Below are positions 7,554 through 18,954 of a stretch of DNA of 64,000 nt, piece by piece (position 1 is the stretch's first letter; every line of letters begins with the position of its first letter). Origin of the DNA: Muribaculaceae bacterium (lineage in GTDB: Bacteria; Bacteroidota; Bacteroidia; Bacteroidales; Muribaculaceae); assembly GCA_017505535.1 (NCBI GenBank), contig JAFVPD010000030.1, positions 1 to 64,000 of the forward strand. Direction: 5' to 3'. The notes under the pieces are model-generated. The model made no database searches, was not told the origin of the DNA, and worked only from the letters and a program-made list of their open reading frames with translations. The position numbers were made by a program, and so were the translations under genes.

Positions 7554-8174
7554 ATGTTACAGTTTATTACGCACAAGAGCGATCGATTCAGCATTGCTGA
7601 AGAAGTTAAAATGGTTATTGATGGCGGTTGCCGTTGGGTTCAACTGCGCATGAAAGATGTCTCAGATGAGGAAGTCAAGAGTGTCGCAGAACAAATAATC
7701 CCAATGTGTCAAGATACCGATACAATATTGGTAATTGATGATAGAGTTGAGCTGACAATGGATTTGAAGGTACATGGAGTTCATTTAGGTAAAAATGACA
7801 TGCCGGCTGTTGATGCTCGAGAATATCTTGGCGCGGGTGCAATTATAGGTGTTACAGCAAATACTGCTCAAGATATAATTGCGTATAAAAAAGTCGATGT
7901 TGACTATGTAGGTCTTGGCCCGTTTAGATATACTACGACTAAGTCAAACCTCTCACCTATTATTGGACTTGATGGATATCGTGACATTATTACCGAAGTG
8001 AGAAATGCCGGTGTTGAACTCCCAATTGTAGCAATAGGAGGTATTACTCTTGAAGATGTGGCCGAATTAATGTCAACGGGAGTAAATGGAGTTGCGATGT
8101 CGGGTGCTATTCTATCGGCAGAGAATCCAACCGAATATACCAAACGTGTAATTGAAGCATTAAATAAGAGATAA
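7554..8174 (+). CDS. thiE: Thiamine phosphate synthase
   Basis: ThiE joins HMP-PP to the thiazole phosphate. The family motifs are in order: [13 protein letters not shown] (about residues 30-42), [41 protein letters not shown] and [10 protein letters not shown]. The 206-residue length is normal. It starts one base after the TenI-like gene and is followed by thiG after two bases, so it is tightly co-translated within the riboswitch operon. Confidence 0.95.
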   Translation: MLQFITHKSDRFSIAEEVKMVIDGGCRWVQLRMKDVSDEEVKSVAEQIIPMCQDTDTILVIDDRVELTMDLKVHGVHLGKNDMPAVDAREYLGAGAIIGVTANTAQDIIAYKKVDVDYVGLGPFRYTTTKSNLSPIIGLDGYRDIITEVRNAGVELPIVAIGGITLEDVAELMSTGVNGVAMSGAILSAENPTEYTKRVIEALNKR

Positions 8175-8176
8175 AA

Positions 8177-10677
<2,501 letters not shown>

Positions 10678-10685
10678 TCAAACAA

Positions 10686-11795
10686 ATGTTCTACGACGAA
10701 ATAAAACATTATAATTGGACGGATACAACTAAATGTATCGCCTCAAAGAGTGCTAAGGATGTAGAAATTGCACTTGGGAAGGAGCATCTTTCTATTGATG
10801 ATTTCATGGCGCTAATTTCTCCTGCTGCGGTCCCATATTTGGAGCCGATGGCCCAACTATCTCATCAATACACTATGGAACGTTTTGGAAAAACGATGAG
10901 TATGTATATACCATTATATATTTCAAATGCGTGTACGAATTTCTGTGTTTATTGTGGTTTTAATCATGACAACCCAATCACACGTACGACTCTTTCAATG
11001 ACTCAGATTGAAGAAGAATGTAAAGCAATACGCCGTCTCGGACCATTTGAAAACTTATTGATTGTTACCGGTGAACATCCACTTATTGCCGGAGTTGATT
11101 ATTTAGAGAAGGCGTTGCAAGTAGCTCGCCCCTACTTCAATAATCTCTCGATAGAGGTGATGCCTCTTAAAACAGAAGATTATCATCGTCTAACATTATC
11201 GGGCTTGAATGGTGTAGTTTGCTTTCAAGAGACCTATAATGAGGCAAACTATAAAAAGTACCATCCTAAGGGAATGAAATCATTATATGATTGGCGCCTT
11301 AATGGGTATGATCGCATGGGACAGGCTGGTGTTCATAAGATTGGGATGGGAGTTTTAATTGGACTTGAAGACTGGCGCACCGATATAGTGATGATGGCGA
11401 GGCATTTACGTTATCTGCGAAAGAATTATTGGAAAACTAAATATTCTGTGAATTTTCCACGAATGCGACCTTCTGAAGGGCATTTCCAACCCAACGTCGT
11501 GATGTCAGATAAGGAACTCGCTCAAGTAACCTTTGCGTTCCGTATTTTTGATCATGATGTTGATATTTCCTATTCAACTCGAGAGAATCCCTCTTTTAGA
11601 GCAAATATGATGAAATTGGGGGTTACATCAATGAGTGCAGGCAGCAAAACCGAGCCTGGCGGATATGTTTCAACTCCAGAAGCACTTGAGCAATTTGAGG
11701 TTAGTGATAATCGTTCTCCGGAGCAAGTTGCAGATGAGATTAGGAAATTGGGATATGAGGTCGTTTGGAAAGATTGGGATAAAGTTTTTGATTAA
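10686..11795 (+). CDS. thiH: 2-iminoacetate synthase ThiH
   Basis: A radical SAM tyrosine lyase that supplies dehydroglycine to ThiG. The cluster motif CTNFCVYCGF (CX3CX2C) is at about residues 83-92, and the family stretch SVNFPRMRPSEGHFQP is present. The length is 369 residues. It is the last gene of the thiamine operon, starting eight bases after thiC. In many Bacteroides, thiF follows at this point. Here the next gene belongs to another transcription unit. Confidence 0.95.
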   Translation: MFYDEIKHYNWTDTTKCIASKSAKDVEIALGKEHLSIDDFMALISPAAVPYLEPMAQLSHQYTMERFGKTMSMYIPLYISNACTNFCVYCGFNHDNPITRTTLSMTQIEEECKAIRRLGPFENLLIVTGEHPLIAGVDYLEKALQVARPYFNNLSIEVMPLKTEDYHRLTLSGLNGVVCFQETYNEANYKKYHPKGMKSLYDWRLNGYDRMGQAGVHKIGMGVLIGLEDWRTDIVMMARHLRYLRKNYWKTKYSVNFPRMRPSEGHFQPNVVMSDKELAQVTFAFRIFDHDVDISYSTRENPSFRANMMKLGVTSMSAGSKTEPGGYVSTPEALEQFEVSDNRSPEQVADEIRKLGYEVVWKDWDKVFD

Positions 11796-11856
11796 CATTT
11801 AGGCGTAAGTCTGATTTCAATCAACATAAAAATAGTCACATCTCAGCTTAATTGAT

Positions 11857-11864
11857 TATCTTTG
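11857..11864 (+). promoter_or_regulatory. Promoter -7 element before the YbhN-like gene
   Basis: TATCTTTG matches TAnnTTTG 50 bases before the ATG at 11914. No good -33 TTG is found at the usual distance, so the call is tentative. It agrees with a new transcription unit after thiH. Confidence 0.4.
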
Positions 11865-11913
11865 TAGAAATAAATTCACTGTAACACGTGTTATTATACT
11901 AAAGATAATCGCG

Positions 11914-12951
11914 ATGTCGAAGAAAAATATACTTTTGAAAATTTTTATCCCGATAGTCATAGGCTTAGGTGTAATAATCGTAATGTTCTGCGATGAATAT
12001 AAACCCGGAACTTGGTCGCAGATAAACTTTACCCCTACGTTGATATTAGGAATAGTGCTCGCTTGGATTTTCATGGTTGGGCGAGATTTTGGCCTAATGT
12101 GGCGATTTCGTATTATGACAGATCGTCGCTTAACATGGTGGCAAGCGCTTAGGGTTACCATGATGTGTGAATTTGCATCGGCAATGACCCCTTCGTCGGT
12201 TGGAGGTAGTGCTGTCGGAATGATTTTCTTAAATCGTGAAGGTGTTGAAATGGGGCGAGCTACAACACTGATGTTGTCAACAATATTTTTAGATGAATTG
12301 TTATTTGTAATTATTTGTCCGATAGCATTGTTTTTGTTTCCTATTGATGAATTATTTAGAAATTTCAATATGTGGGGATTGAACCTTCAGTGGTTGTGCT
12401 GGATTATTTATGGAGCAATCGCATTGTGGACATTACTACTATATTGGGGCATTTTTGTTAAGCCGCAGGTGATACGAAATATAATAGTCTCAGTATTTAG
12501 GTGGCGAATATTGCGTCGGTGGTTGGATAAGATAACAATTGTAGCCGATAATATCGTGAAAACATCTTCTGATATAGGCGTAAAGCCGTTAAACTGGTGG
12601 ATAAAAGCTTTTTGTGCAACAATTACATCGTGGATGTCTCGTTTTATGGTTGTAAATGCTTTGTTACTTGCGTTTACCCCATTGGGTAATCAAATTTTGA
12701 TTTTATGTCGTCAGTTTGTACTATGGTTGGTTTTAATGGTGTGCCCTACCCCCGGAGGTAGTGGGGTCAGTGAAGAATTATTCATAAACTATTATAGCGA
12801 TGTCTTTTCTTCCAATATAGTTGATGCGCTTAGTGTGGCAATTATTATAGCGTTGTTTTGGCGAATTATAACATATTATGTATATTTGCTTGTTGGAATA
12901 TTTATGCTTCCATCTTTTTTAAGCGCAACAAGAAAAAATAATAACAATTAA
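11914..12951 (+). CDS. YbhN/AglD-type flippase-like membrane protein (LPG synthetase TM domain)
   Basis: A 345-residue polytopic membrane protein with about eight hydrophobic helices. The family signatures are the glycine-serine motif FASAMTPSSVGGSAVGMIFL near residues 87-106 and VCPTPGGSGVSEELFI near 277-292, as in the N-terminal membrane domain of lysyl-phosphatidylglycerol synthases and YbhN. The soluble aminoacyl transferase domain is absent, so it is more likely a lipid or polyprenyl-lipid transporter than an MprF enzyme. The substrate is unknown. It is followed after three bases by an NfeD-like gene. Confidence 0.8.
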   Translation: MSKKNILLKIFIPIVIGLGVIIVMFCDEYKPGTWSQINFTPTLILGIVLAWIFMVGRDFGLMWRFRIMTDRRLTWWQALRVTMMCEFASAMTPSSVGGSAVGMIFLNREGVEMGRATTLMLSTIFLDELLFVIICPIALFLFPIDELFRNFNMWGLNLQWLCWIIYGAIALWTLLLYWGIFVKPQVIRNIIVSVFRWRILRRWLDKITIVADNIVKTSSDIGVKPLNWWIKAFCATITSWMSRFMVVNALLLAFTPLGNQILILCRQFVLWLVLMVCPTPGGSGVSEELFINYYSDVFSSNIVDALSVAIIIALFWRIITYYVYLLVGIFMLPSFLSATRKNNNN

Positions 12952-12954
12952 AGC

Positions 12955-13350
12955 ATGATATTATCTAAAATATTTCAGATTGAATTGAGTGAAATCGCAT
13001 GGGATTGGTTTTGGCTATTGGTTGGTCTATGTGCTATAGCGGTTTTGGTTATTATTGTGGCATTGCTATTGACATCAAAACGGCATGGCTCTCGTCGCAT
13101 AATTGAATATTCAGAGTTGCAACAATCTCAAAACATTGAAGATGGTTATATTGGGGTTGATATGTCGCCGATTAAGTTGATTGGAGCGAAAGGGTTTGCT
13201 ATTACCGATATGCGTCCGTCAGGAAAGATAACAGTTGATGGTGCTGATTATGATGCTGTTGCGGTATTGGGATTCATTGATGACAAAACCCCTGTTGAGG
13301 TTGTGAAATATGAGAATGCTCAGTTGTATGTTAAAGCCATAAATAATTAG
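12955..13350 (+). CDS. NfeD-like OB-fold membrane protein (short form)
   Basis: 131 residues: an N-terminal membrane helix (about residues 18-40, WFWLLVGLCAIAVLVIIVAL) then an NfeD-type beta-barrel (GAKGFAITDMRPSGKITVDGADYDAV ... VEVVKYENAQLYVK). Short NfeD proteins usually partner SPFH proteins such as flotillin or YqfA. No SPFH partner is adjacent here; the only one seen is at 0.9-2.0 kb and is of another subtype. It is very closely coupled to the preceding YbhN-like gene. Confidence 0.75.
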   Translation: MILSKIFQIELSEIAWDWFWLLVGLCAIAVLVIIVALLLTSKRHGSRRIIEYSELQQSQNIEDGYIGVDMSPIKLIGAKGFAITDMRPSGKITVDGADYDAVAVLGFIDDKTPVEVVKYENAQLYVKAINN

Positions 13351-13423
13351 CCTAATGCTGGATTAGCTATTCTGTTCTGGCTGAAATAAATCATATTATT
13401 GAGTTGAATAATAGAAATAGATA

Positions 13424-14701
13424 ATGACAATTGATAGAAGTTTTCCCCCGCAGATAAAAGATTTTGGGGACTTGAAAATTCCATCACCAAGATATATTAC
13501 ACTTGATAATGGAGTGCCATTAATCGTTGTTGATAATGGGAGCCAAGAAATAAATAGGTTGTCAATAATATGGACCGGTGGGCTTTGTGAGACAAGTCAT
13601 GCGACTATTGCAAACTTAGCTTTAAATTTATTGCGTGAGGGCACTAATAAACACAATGGAGCTCATATCGCAGAAAAATTGGAGTATAATGGCGCTTGGT
13701 TGAAAAGTCAAATGCATTCTCATCATTCATCATTAGTGTCATATTCTCTTAATGATAAAGTGTCGGAAATATATCCGATATTAGTTGAAATAATGTCCTC
13801 TCCTATCTACCCTACTCGTGAATTTGAAGTATTAAGAGAAAAACTGATTAGGACTGCTACATTAGATAGAGAGAAGGTTGAATTTTATAGCGCAACGGAA
13901 ATGCGACGTCTGATAATGGGCGAATCACATCCATTGGCAAAGAGTGATTCACCCGAAGAAATTGCCTCGTTGACAGTAGACGATTTATTTCGATTTAAGC
14001 ATAAGATACTGACACGTCCCCATGCGTTATATTTAACCGGTAGGATTACTCCCTCTTTAGAGGATATAGTTAATGACAATTTTGCCACCATAAAATCCGA
14101 CGTACCCACTTGTGAAATGAGGGTAGATGATTTTAAACCATCTTCAACGAAATTGGTAAAGATAAAACGAGATGGTGCTATGCAAAGTGCCATTAGAATG
14201 TCTATCCCAACAATTAATCGCTCTTATGATGATTATGTACCATTAAGACTTGCGGTAATGGCTTTAGGCGGTTATTTTGGAAGTAGATTGATGACAAATA
14301 TCAGAGAAGAGAAGGGTTATACTTATGGAATATCGGCATCATTGCTGGGATATAGAGAAGGTGGTATAATCAGCATTGGGACGCAATGTGATAATCGCTA
14401 TGTTGAGCCTCTTATTGAAGAAGTCATTAAAGAAATTGAAAGAATGAAAACTGGAGATTTTGATTACGATGAAATGCAAAGATTGAAAAATTATGCAATG
14501 ACTCAACTTATATCGGTTCTTGATTCTCCGTTTTCAATTATGGACTATTACGAAAACATCTGTTTATCTGATACTCCCGTTGATTATTTTTATCAACAAT
14601 TGCACGAAATTAAAATGTTGTCAGCCGAAAAATTAGCATCAATAGCGACAAAATATTTCAACATTGAGAATTTGTATACAACAATTTCGGGAGATATGTA
14701 A
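13424..14701 (+). CDS. M16B peptidase-family protein lacking the zinc-binding motif
   Basis: A 425-residue two-domain M16-fold protein. Where active members have HXXEH, this has N64-L-A-L-N68 (TIANLALNLLREGT), so zinc cannot be bound in the usual way. The second-domain Arg/Tyr element is kept (TNIREEKGYTYGISASL, about residues 287-303), as in the non-catalytic partner subunits of M16B heterodimers. No catalytic M16 partner is adjacent. It may pair with a peptidase encoded elsewhere or have a binding role. There is no signal peptide, so it is probably cytoplasmic. Confidence 0.8.
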   Translation: MTIDRSFPPQIKDFGDLKIPSPRYITLDNGVPLIVVDNGSQEINRLSIIWTGGLCETSHATIANLALNLLREGTNKHNGAHIAEKLEYNGAWLKSQMHSHHSSLVSYSLNDKVSEIYPILVEIMSSPIYPTREFEVLREKLIRTATLDREKVEFYSATEMRRLIMGESHPLAKSDSPEEIASLTVDDLFRFKHKILTRPHALYLTGRITPSLEDIVNDNFATIKSDVPTCEMRVDDFKPSSTKLVKIKRDGAMQSAIRMSIPTINRSYDDYVPLRLAVMALGGYFGSRLMTNIREEKGYTYGISASLLGYREGGIISIGTQCDNRYVEPLIEEVIKEIERMKTGDFDYDEMQRLKNYAMTQLISVLDSPFSIMDYYENICLSDTPVDYFYQQLHEIKMLSAEKLASIATKYFNIENLYTTISGDM

Positions 14702-14718
14702 TAATTTGGACATTTTCG

Positions 14719-14750
14719 TTGCAATAAGTGTATTTAATTTTGTATCTTTG
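14719..14750 (+). promoter_or_regulatory. Promoter of the PPi-phosphofructokinase gene
   Basis: TTG at 14719-14721 and TATCTTTG at 14743-14750, spaced 21 bases. The predicted start is near 14757 with a leader of about 45 bases to the ATG at 14801. It fits the Bacteroidota consensus well. Confidence 0.65.
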
Positions 14751-14800
14751 TGCAAAATTTCTATGAAATAATTAATATATAACCTATAAACGCTTAGTAA

Positions 14801-16444
14801 ATGAAAAAAAGTGCTTTGCAAAAGGCTCGTGCTGCTTACCAACCTAAACTCCCTATCGTACTAACCGGTGCGGTAAAGGCTGTAGAAGGTAACCCCACAG
14901 AGTCAGTAGCCGATCAGGCCGAAATTAAAAAGTTGTTCCCTAACACTTATGGTCTTCCCGAGTTGAAATTTGAAAAAAACACCAATCCAGTTCCTGGAGC
15001 TGCATTAAATGTAGGTGTTATTTTGTCAGGTGGTCAAGCTCCTGGTGGACACAATGTAATCAGCGGTCTTTTTGATGGTATTAAGAAAATTCATAAAGAT
15101 AGCCGTCTTTATGGTTTCTTGATGGGCCCCGGAGGATTTGTTGATCATAAATATGTAGAGTTGACTTCTGCAATTATTGATGAGTATCGTAACACTGGTG
15201 GTTTTGATATCATCGGCTCTGGTCGCACAAAACTTGAAACTAAAGAACAATTTGATAAAGGTCTTGAAATCCTCAAAGAACTAAAGATCAAAGCCCTCGT
15301 TATTATCGGTGGTGATGACTCTAATACAAATGCAGCTATTCTTGCTGAATACTACAAGAGCATCAATGCCGGAGTACAAGTTATCGGTTGTCCTAAAACA
15401 ATTGATGGTGACTTGAAAAACGGTTTGATTGAAACTTCATTTGGTTTTGATACAGCTACAAAAGTTTATTCTGAAGTAATCGGTAATATCCAACGTGACT
15501 GTAACTCAGCTAAGAAATATTGGCACTTCATCAAATTGATGGGACGTTCAGCTTCTCACATTGCTCTTGAATGTGCTCTTCAAACTCAACCCAACGTTTG
15601 TATCATTTCAGAAGAAGTTGAGGCTAAGAACCTTACACTCCAAGATGTTGTGAATAATATTGCTGACATCGTAGCTGCTCGTGCTGCTAAAGGTGATAAT
15701 TATGGTACAGTGTTAATCCCTGAAGGTCTCATTGAATTTATTCCTGCCGTTAAGAAACTCATTGCAGAACTCAATGACTTCCTTGCTCACAATGCAGAAG
15801 AATTTGCACAGGTAGAAAACAAACGTCAATATATTATTGAACACATTTCTAAAGAAAATGCTGAAATCTATGCAAGCCTTCCTGAAGGTGTAGCTCGTCA
15901 ATTGACTCTCGATCGTGACCCACACGGAAACGTACAAGTTTCGTTGATTGAAACAGAAAAACTTCTTGGCGAAATGGTAGGTCGTCGTTTGGCTGAAATG
16001 AAAGAAGAAGGCAAATACGAAGGAAAATTTGCTACTCTTTATCATTTCTTTGGATATGAAGGCCGTTGTGCCGATCCATCTAACTTTGATGCTGACTATT
16101 GCTATGCTCTTGGTTTCAATGCTGCATGTCTCATCAATGCTGGTGTTACTGGCTATATGTCTTCAGTTCGCAACTTGACAAATCCTTCTGTTCAATGGGT
16201 TGCAGGTGGTATTCCTGTAACAATGATGATGAACATGGAACGTCGTCATGGTGAAATGAAACCAGTTATCCAAAAAGCTCTCGTACGTCTTGATGGTGCT
16301 CCATTCCGCAAGTTTGCTTCTAAGCGTGATGAATGGGCTATAAATACATGCTACATGTACCCCGGCCCAATCCAATACTTTGGTCCTTCTGAAGTTTGCG
16401 ACCAACCTTCAATGACTCTTCGTTACGAACAAAACGATAAATAA
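14801..16444 (+). CDS. pfp: Pyrophosphate-fructose 6-phosphate 1-phosphotransferase
   Basis: A reversible PPi-dependent phosphofructokinase of glycolysis. The donor-specifying residues are seen directly: G170-G-D-D173-S, where an aspartate replaces the glycine of ATP enzymes, and P198-K-T-I-D-G-D204. The 547-residue length fits the long (plant and Bacteroides) PFP type. Codons are strongly biased (GGT, CGT, CTT/CTC) compared with neighbours, as expected for a very highly expressed gene. It has its own promoter and terminator. PPDK at 44.5 kb is the other PPi-linked glycolytic enzyme in the window. Confidence 0.95.
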   Translation: MKKSALQKARAAYQPKLPIVLTGAVKAVEGNPTESVADQAEIKKLFPNTYGLPELKFEKNTNPVPGAALNVGVILSGGQAPGGHNVISGLFDGIKKIHKDSRLYGFLMGPGGFVDHKYVELTSAIIDEYRNTGGFDIIGSGRTKLETKEQFDKGLEILKELKIKALVIIGGDDSNTNAAILAEYYKSINAGVQVIGCPKTIDGDLKNGLIETSFGFDTATKVYSEVIGNIQRDCNSAKKYWHFIKLMGRSASHIALECALQTQPNVCIISEEVEAKNLTLQDVVNNIADIVAARAAKGDNYGTVLIPEGLIEFIPAVKKLIAELNDFLAHNAEEFAQVENKRQYIIEHISKENAEIYASLPEGVARQLTLDRDPHGNVQVSLIETEKLLGEMVGRRLAEMKEEGKYEGKFATLYHFFGYEGRCADPSNFDADYCYALGFNAACLINAGVTGYMSSVRNLTNPSVQWVAGGIPVTMMMNMERRHGEMKPVIQKALVRLDGAPFRKFASKRDEWAINTCYMYPGPIQYFGPSEVCDQPSMTLRYEQNDK

Positions 16445-16472
16445 TAAATATCAATCCTAACTCTCAGCTTGC

Positions 16473-16514
16473 AAGCCTGTCAAAGGAGTTTAAATCTCCT
16501 TGACAGGCTTTTTT
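16473..16514 (+). terminator. Rho-independent terminator of pfp
   Basis: A 15-pair stem with one bulged A: AAGCCTGTCA plus AGGAG pairs with CTCCT plus TGACAGGCTT (ending at 16510). The loop is AT-rich and the stem is followed by T. Strong and well placed. Confidence 0.9.
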
Positions 16515-16652
16515 ATTTGTCTTTTAGGGACTCATTGTTGGCGCGAACTCAATGATAATCAACCGCGATACCTTTTTTGTACATAGAAGAAGTCGCACAT
16601 CAATTCTATCGTTTGATATTGGTTCTCATTGCTAATGCAACAGCTTCACCTG

Positions 16653-17360
16653 TTAGAAAAATATCTCCAAGTCGATAGTATCGTTTCCCTCTCTTTTTAC
16701 TGTTTCTCCAATAATTTCGGCTGTTCTCAGGAGTTTGCTACGAAATTCCCAATCTTCAAAAAATGTAGCGCACCCCAACGCAAAAGCTGTTCCTCCTGCA
16801 CTTAAACCTTTGGCTGTAAATCCGCTATCGCCTCCGGATAATTGAAATAGAGGATCTTTGTTTGTGAATTCTTTTATGCCTAATATGCGTTCCCCGAAAA
16901 ATTCTATTTCATGTACCATTTTGTTTTTCATAGAATTATATTGTGAAAGGGCAAACATTTCATTAACCAGGCATAAGTAAGAGCAATTAAGAGCAATAAA
17001 CGAGCCTTTCATTTTTCGTTGTCTCTTGTACTTGCTTGCTCCTGGCAACATAGATTTCAACAATCCTGTAGGTCTATGAATCCATTTTGTTTTTGCATTT
17101 AAGATCCATTTATCAATAGTTTCTTGATAGGTCCCATTATATAATTTGGAATAGTTTTGCAATGCAATAATTGCAATAAGCATATCCGGTAAAAAGATTG
17201 GTTTATAAGGAAAAGATAAAAGATTTAGATCATATTTACTTTCCAGCATACGCCTATTTAATGTGCGGCAAATTGTGTGAAATAGATTGTCAAATTGGTC
17301 GTCTCCACCAATCATTTTGTAATTACTGATCATCCATGCAAGCAAACTTAAATATGTCAT
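16653..17360 (-). CDS. Hypothetical protein, C-terminal part of a split gene (alpha-barrel, linalool-dehydratase-like?)
   Basis: 235 residues, mostly helical. Stretches such as SHMTYLSLLAWMISNYKMIGGD at the join, PYKPIFLPDMLIAIIALQNY, RPTGLLKSMLPG and KMKGSFIALNCSYLCLVNE recall the (alpha/alpha)6-barrel proteins annotated as linalool dehydratase-like. That link is from memory and is weak. The ATG overlaps the stop of the upstream fragment by four bases (ATGA). In the same frame just upstream, the codons for Ser-His continue the homology, so this was probably one 396-residue protein broken at the A6 run. It contains no signal peptide. The function is unknown. Confidence 0.6.
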   Translation of the reverse strand: MTYLSLLAWMISNYKMIGGDDQFDNLFHTICRTLNRRMLESKYDLNLLSFPYKPIFLPDMLIAIIALQNYSKLYNGTYQETIDKWILNAKTKWIHRPTGLLKSMLPGASKYKRQRKMKGSFIALNCSYLCLVNEMFALSQYNSMKNKMVHEIEFFGERILGIKEFTNKDPLFQLSGGDSGFTAKGLSAGGTAFALGCATFFEDWEFRSKLLRTAEIIGETVKREGNDTIDLEIFF

Positions 17361-17842
17361 GTGACTTTTTTACCATTAATTGAAAGGATTGCATCTTCTT
17401 TCCATTTAATAGTGTCATAGTGTCTTATCGTAGGCGTATTAGTTATCTCAATCAGTTTACTGATAGATTCAATACTTTTGCATTTTTGTTCAGGATATAT
17501 TATACTGATATTAGCACATGCATGAGCCAACATTGCACAACAATAAATAGCCCATTGTCCCGCATATTCTTCTCCTAAAATTGCAGGCATTTCTTTAATC
17601 AGTTTTTCCGGTTGGACTATAATTTTCTCTGAAAGCCAATTAAGACGCTCTAAAATATCGTCTTTCTCTTCTTCCCAAGAACTTGTAACTCTGATAGGTA
17701 TATTTGCATACTTAGTTTTTATGCTAAAAGGTAATTGTAATAACCAATACAAACCTTTTCCCAAGATTCTAAATGTAGAATAATTTAATGCTCGCTTCAA
17801 TATCTGAGCCTTGTATCCTTTGTTCGTTTTATAATATTTCAT
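17357..17842 (-). CDS. Hypothetical protein, N-terminal part of a split gene
   Basis: I chose the ATG at 17842 (161 residues, MKYYKTNKGYKAQILKRAL) because a promoter-like TAACTTTG lies just upstream (17870-17863). The longer frame to 17959 would start upstream of that promoter. It is rich in helices, with WEEEKDDILERLNWLSEKI and GEEYAGQWAIYCCAMLAHAC. It ends INGKKVT at a TGA created by the frame. One more A in the A6 run (plus-strand T6 at 17366-17371) would give GKKSHMTYLSLL and join the next fragment. Either a pseudogene, a slippage-expressed gene or a sequencing error. Confidence 0.55.
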   Translation of the reverse strand: MKYYKTNKGYKAQILKRALNYSTFRILGKGLYWLLQLPFSIKTKYANIPIRVTSSWEEEKDDILERLNWLSEKIIVQPEKLIKEMPAILGEEYAGQWAIYCCAMLAHACANISIIYPEQKCKSIESISKLIEITNTPTIRHYDTIKWKEDAILSINGKKVT

Positions 17843-17862
17843 AACGTGTGTTGTGTTTCTTA

Positions 17863-17893
17863 CAAAGTTACTATTAAACTTACGTAATTCCAA
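17863..17893 (-). promoter_or_regulatory. Promoter of the split gene
   Basis: On the minus strand, TTG (17893-17891) and TAACTTTG (17870-17863), spaced 20 bases, are placed 21 bases before the ATG at 17842. A run of seven G (17924-17930) lies about 70 bases upstream of the predicted start. Confidence 0.6.
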
Positions 17894-18039
17894 TTTATTG
17901 TGAATAATACCAACGCAATTATTGGGGGGGTAAAAATAGGAAAGATGATTACAAAACACGAATCTGTTATCGCCCTATAACGTTTTATGAAGTCTTGCTT
18001 TTTTAGAGGGTGATTATAGGTTGTGTGCTTTAAAAATCG

Positions 18040-18047
18040 TATCTTTG
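18040..18047 (+). promoter_or_regulatory. Promoter -7 element before rfbD
   Basis: TATCTTTG matches TAnnTTTG. The ATG of rfbD is at 18064. A TTG at 18021-18023 is closer than the usual 19-21 bases, so only the -7 element is called. Confidence 0.5.
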
Positions 18048-18063
18048 CATAAAATTAAAGGAT

Positions 18064-18927
18064 ATGAAAATACTTGTTACAGGTGCAAATGGTCAACTCG
18101 GCACTGAAATGCGTAATCTCCTTGAAAAAGAATGTCCGGGAAATGCGCTTTATACCGATATTGATACTCTTGATTTGACTGATGTAAAAGCAGTTGAACA
18201 CTATGTGCTAAAAAATGATATCACACATATAGTGAATTGTGCTGCATACACTGCAGTGGATAAGGCTGAAGAGGATAAAGCACAATGTGCGGCAATCAAT
18301 GTTGATGCTGTTAAAAATCTTGCTATTGCTGCTGATGCAGTTGGTGCAAAAATTATTCATATATCAACCGATTATGTGTTTGATGGCACAGCTCATCGTC
18401 CATATAAAGAATCTGATAAAGTAAATCCTATTTCTCAATATGGAACGACAAAACGCACCGGAGAAACCTCGCTTATAGCATTGGCTCCTGATAGTATCAT
18501 CATTCGCACCGGGTGGTTGTATTCGCCTTACGGAAAAAATTTCGTGAAAACCATGTTGCGTCTTGGCACAGAGAAGAAGCAATTGAAAGTTGTTAGTGAT
18601 CAAATTGGCACGCCAACCTATGCAAAGGACTTGGCTATTGCAATATATAAAATATTGTGTTCTCATCAATGGGTTGAAGGTATATATCACTTCAGTGATG
18701 AAGGAGCATGTTCATGGTATGATTTCACAAAGGCAATTCATCGCATTGCTGGAATAACTACATGTGATGTGCAACCAATCCCAACGGAGGATTACCCTAC
18801 TGCGGCAAGTCGGCCGGCTTATGCTATTTTAGATAAGTCAAGAATAAAAGCTACTTACGGAGTTTCAATCCCACATTGGGAAGAAAGTTTGGTGGAATGT
18901 ATAGATAGAATTAAAATGGAGGAATAA
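18064..18927 (+). CDS. rfbD: dTDP-4-dehydrorhamnose reductase
   Basis: The last step of dTDP-L-rhamnose synthesis, NADPH-dependent. The Rossmann motif VTGANGQLGTEM is at residues 5-16, and the SDR catalytic region STDYVFDG...YKESDKVNPISQYGTTK contains the YxxxK pair. The 287-residue length is normal. The rest of the rml pathway is not nearby. The gene is followed by prfC after 27 bases. Confidence 0.94.
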   Translation: MKILVTGANGQLGTEMRNLLEKECPGNALYTDIDTLDLTDVKAVEHYVLKNDITHIVNCAAYTAVDKAEEDKAQCAAINVDAVKNLAIAADAVGAKIIHISTDYVFDGTAHRPYKESDKVNPISQYGTTKRTGETSLIALAPDSIIIRTGWLYSPYGKNFVKTMLRLGTEKKQLKVVSDQIGTPTYAKDLAIAIYKILCSHQWVEGIYHFSDEGACSWYDFTKAIHRIAGITTCDVQPIPTEDYPTAASRPAYAILDKSRIKATYGVSIPHWEESLVECIDRIKMEE

Positions 18928-18954
18928 TCATTTAAATAATCGAAGTATATTATT

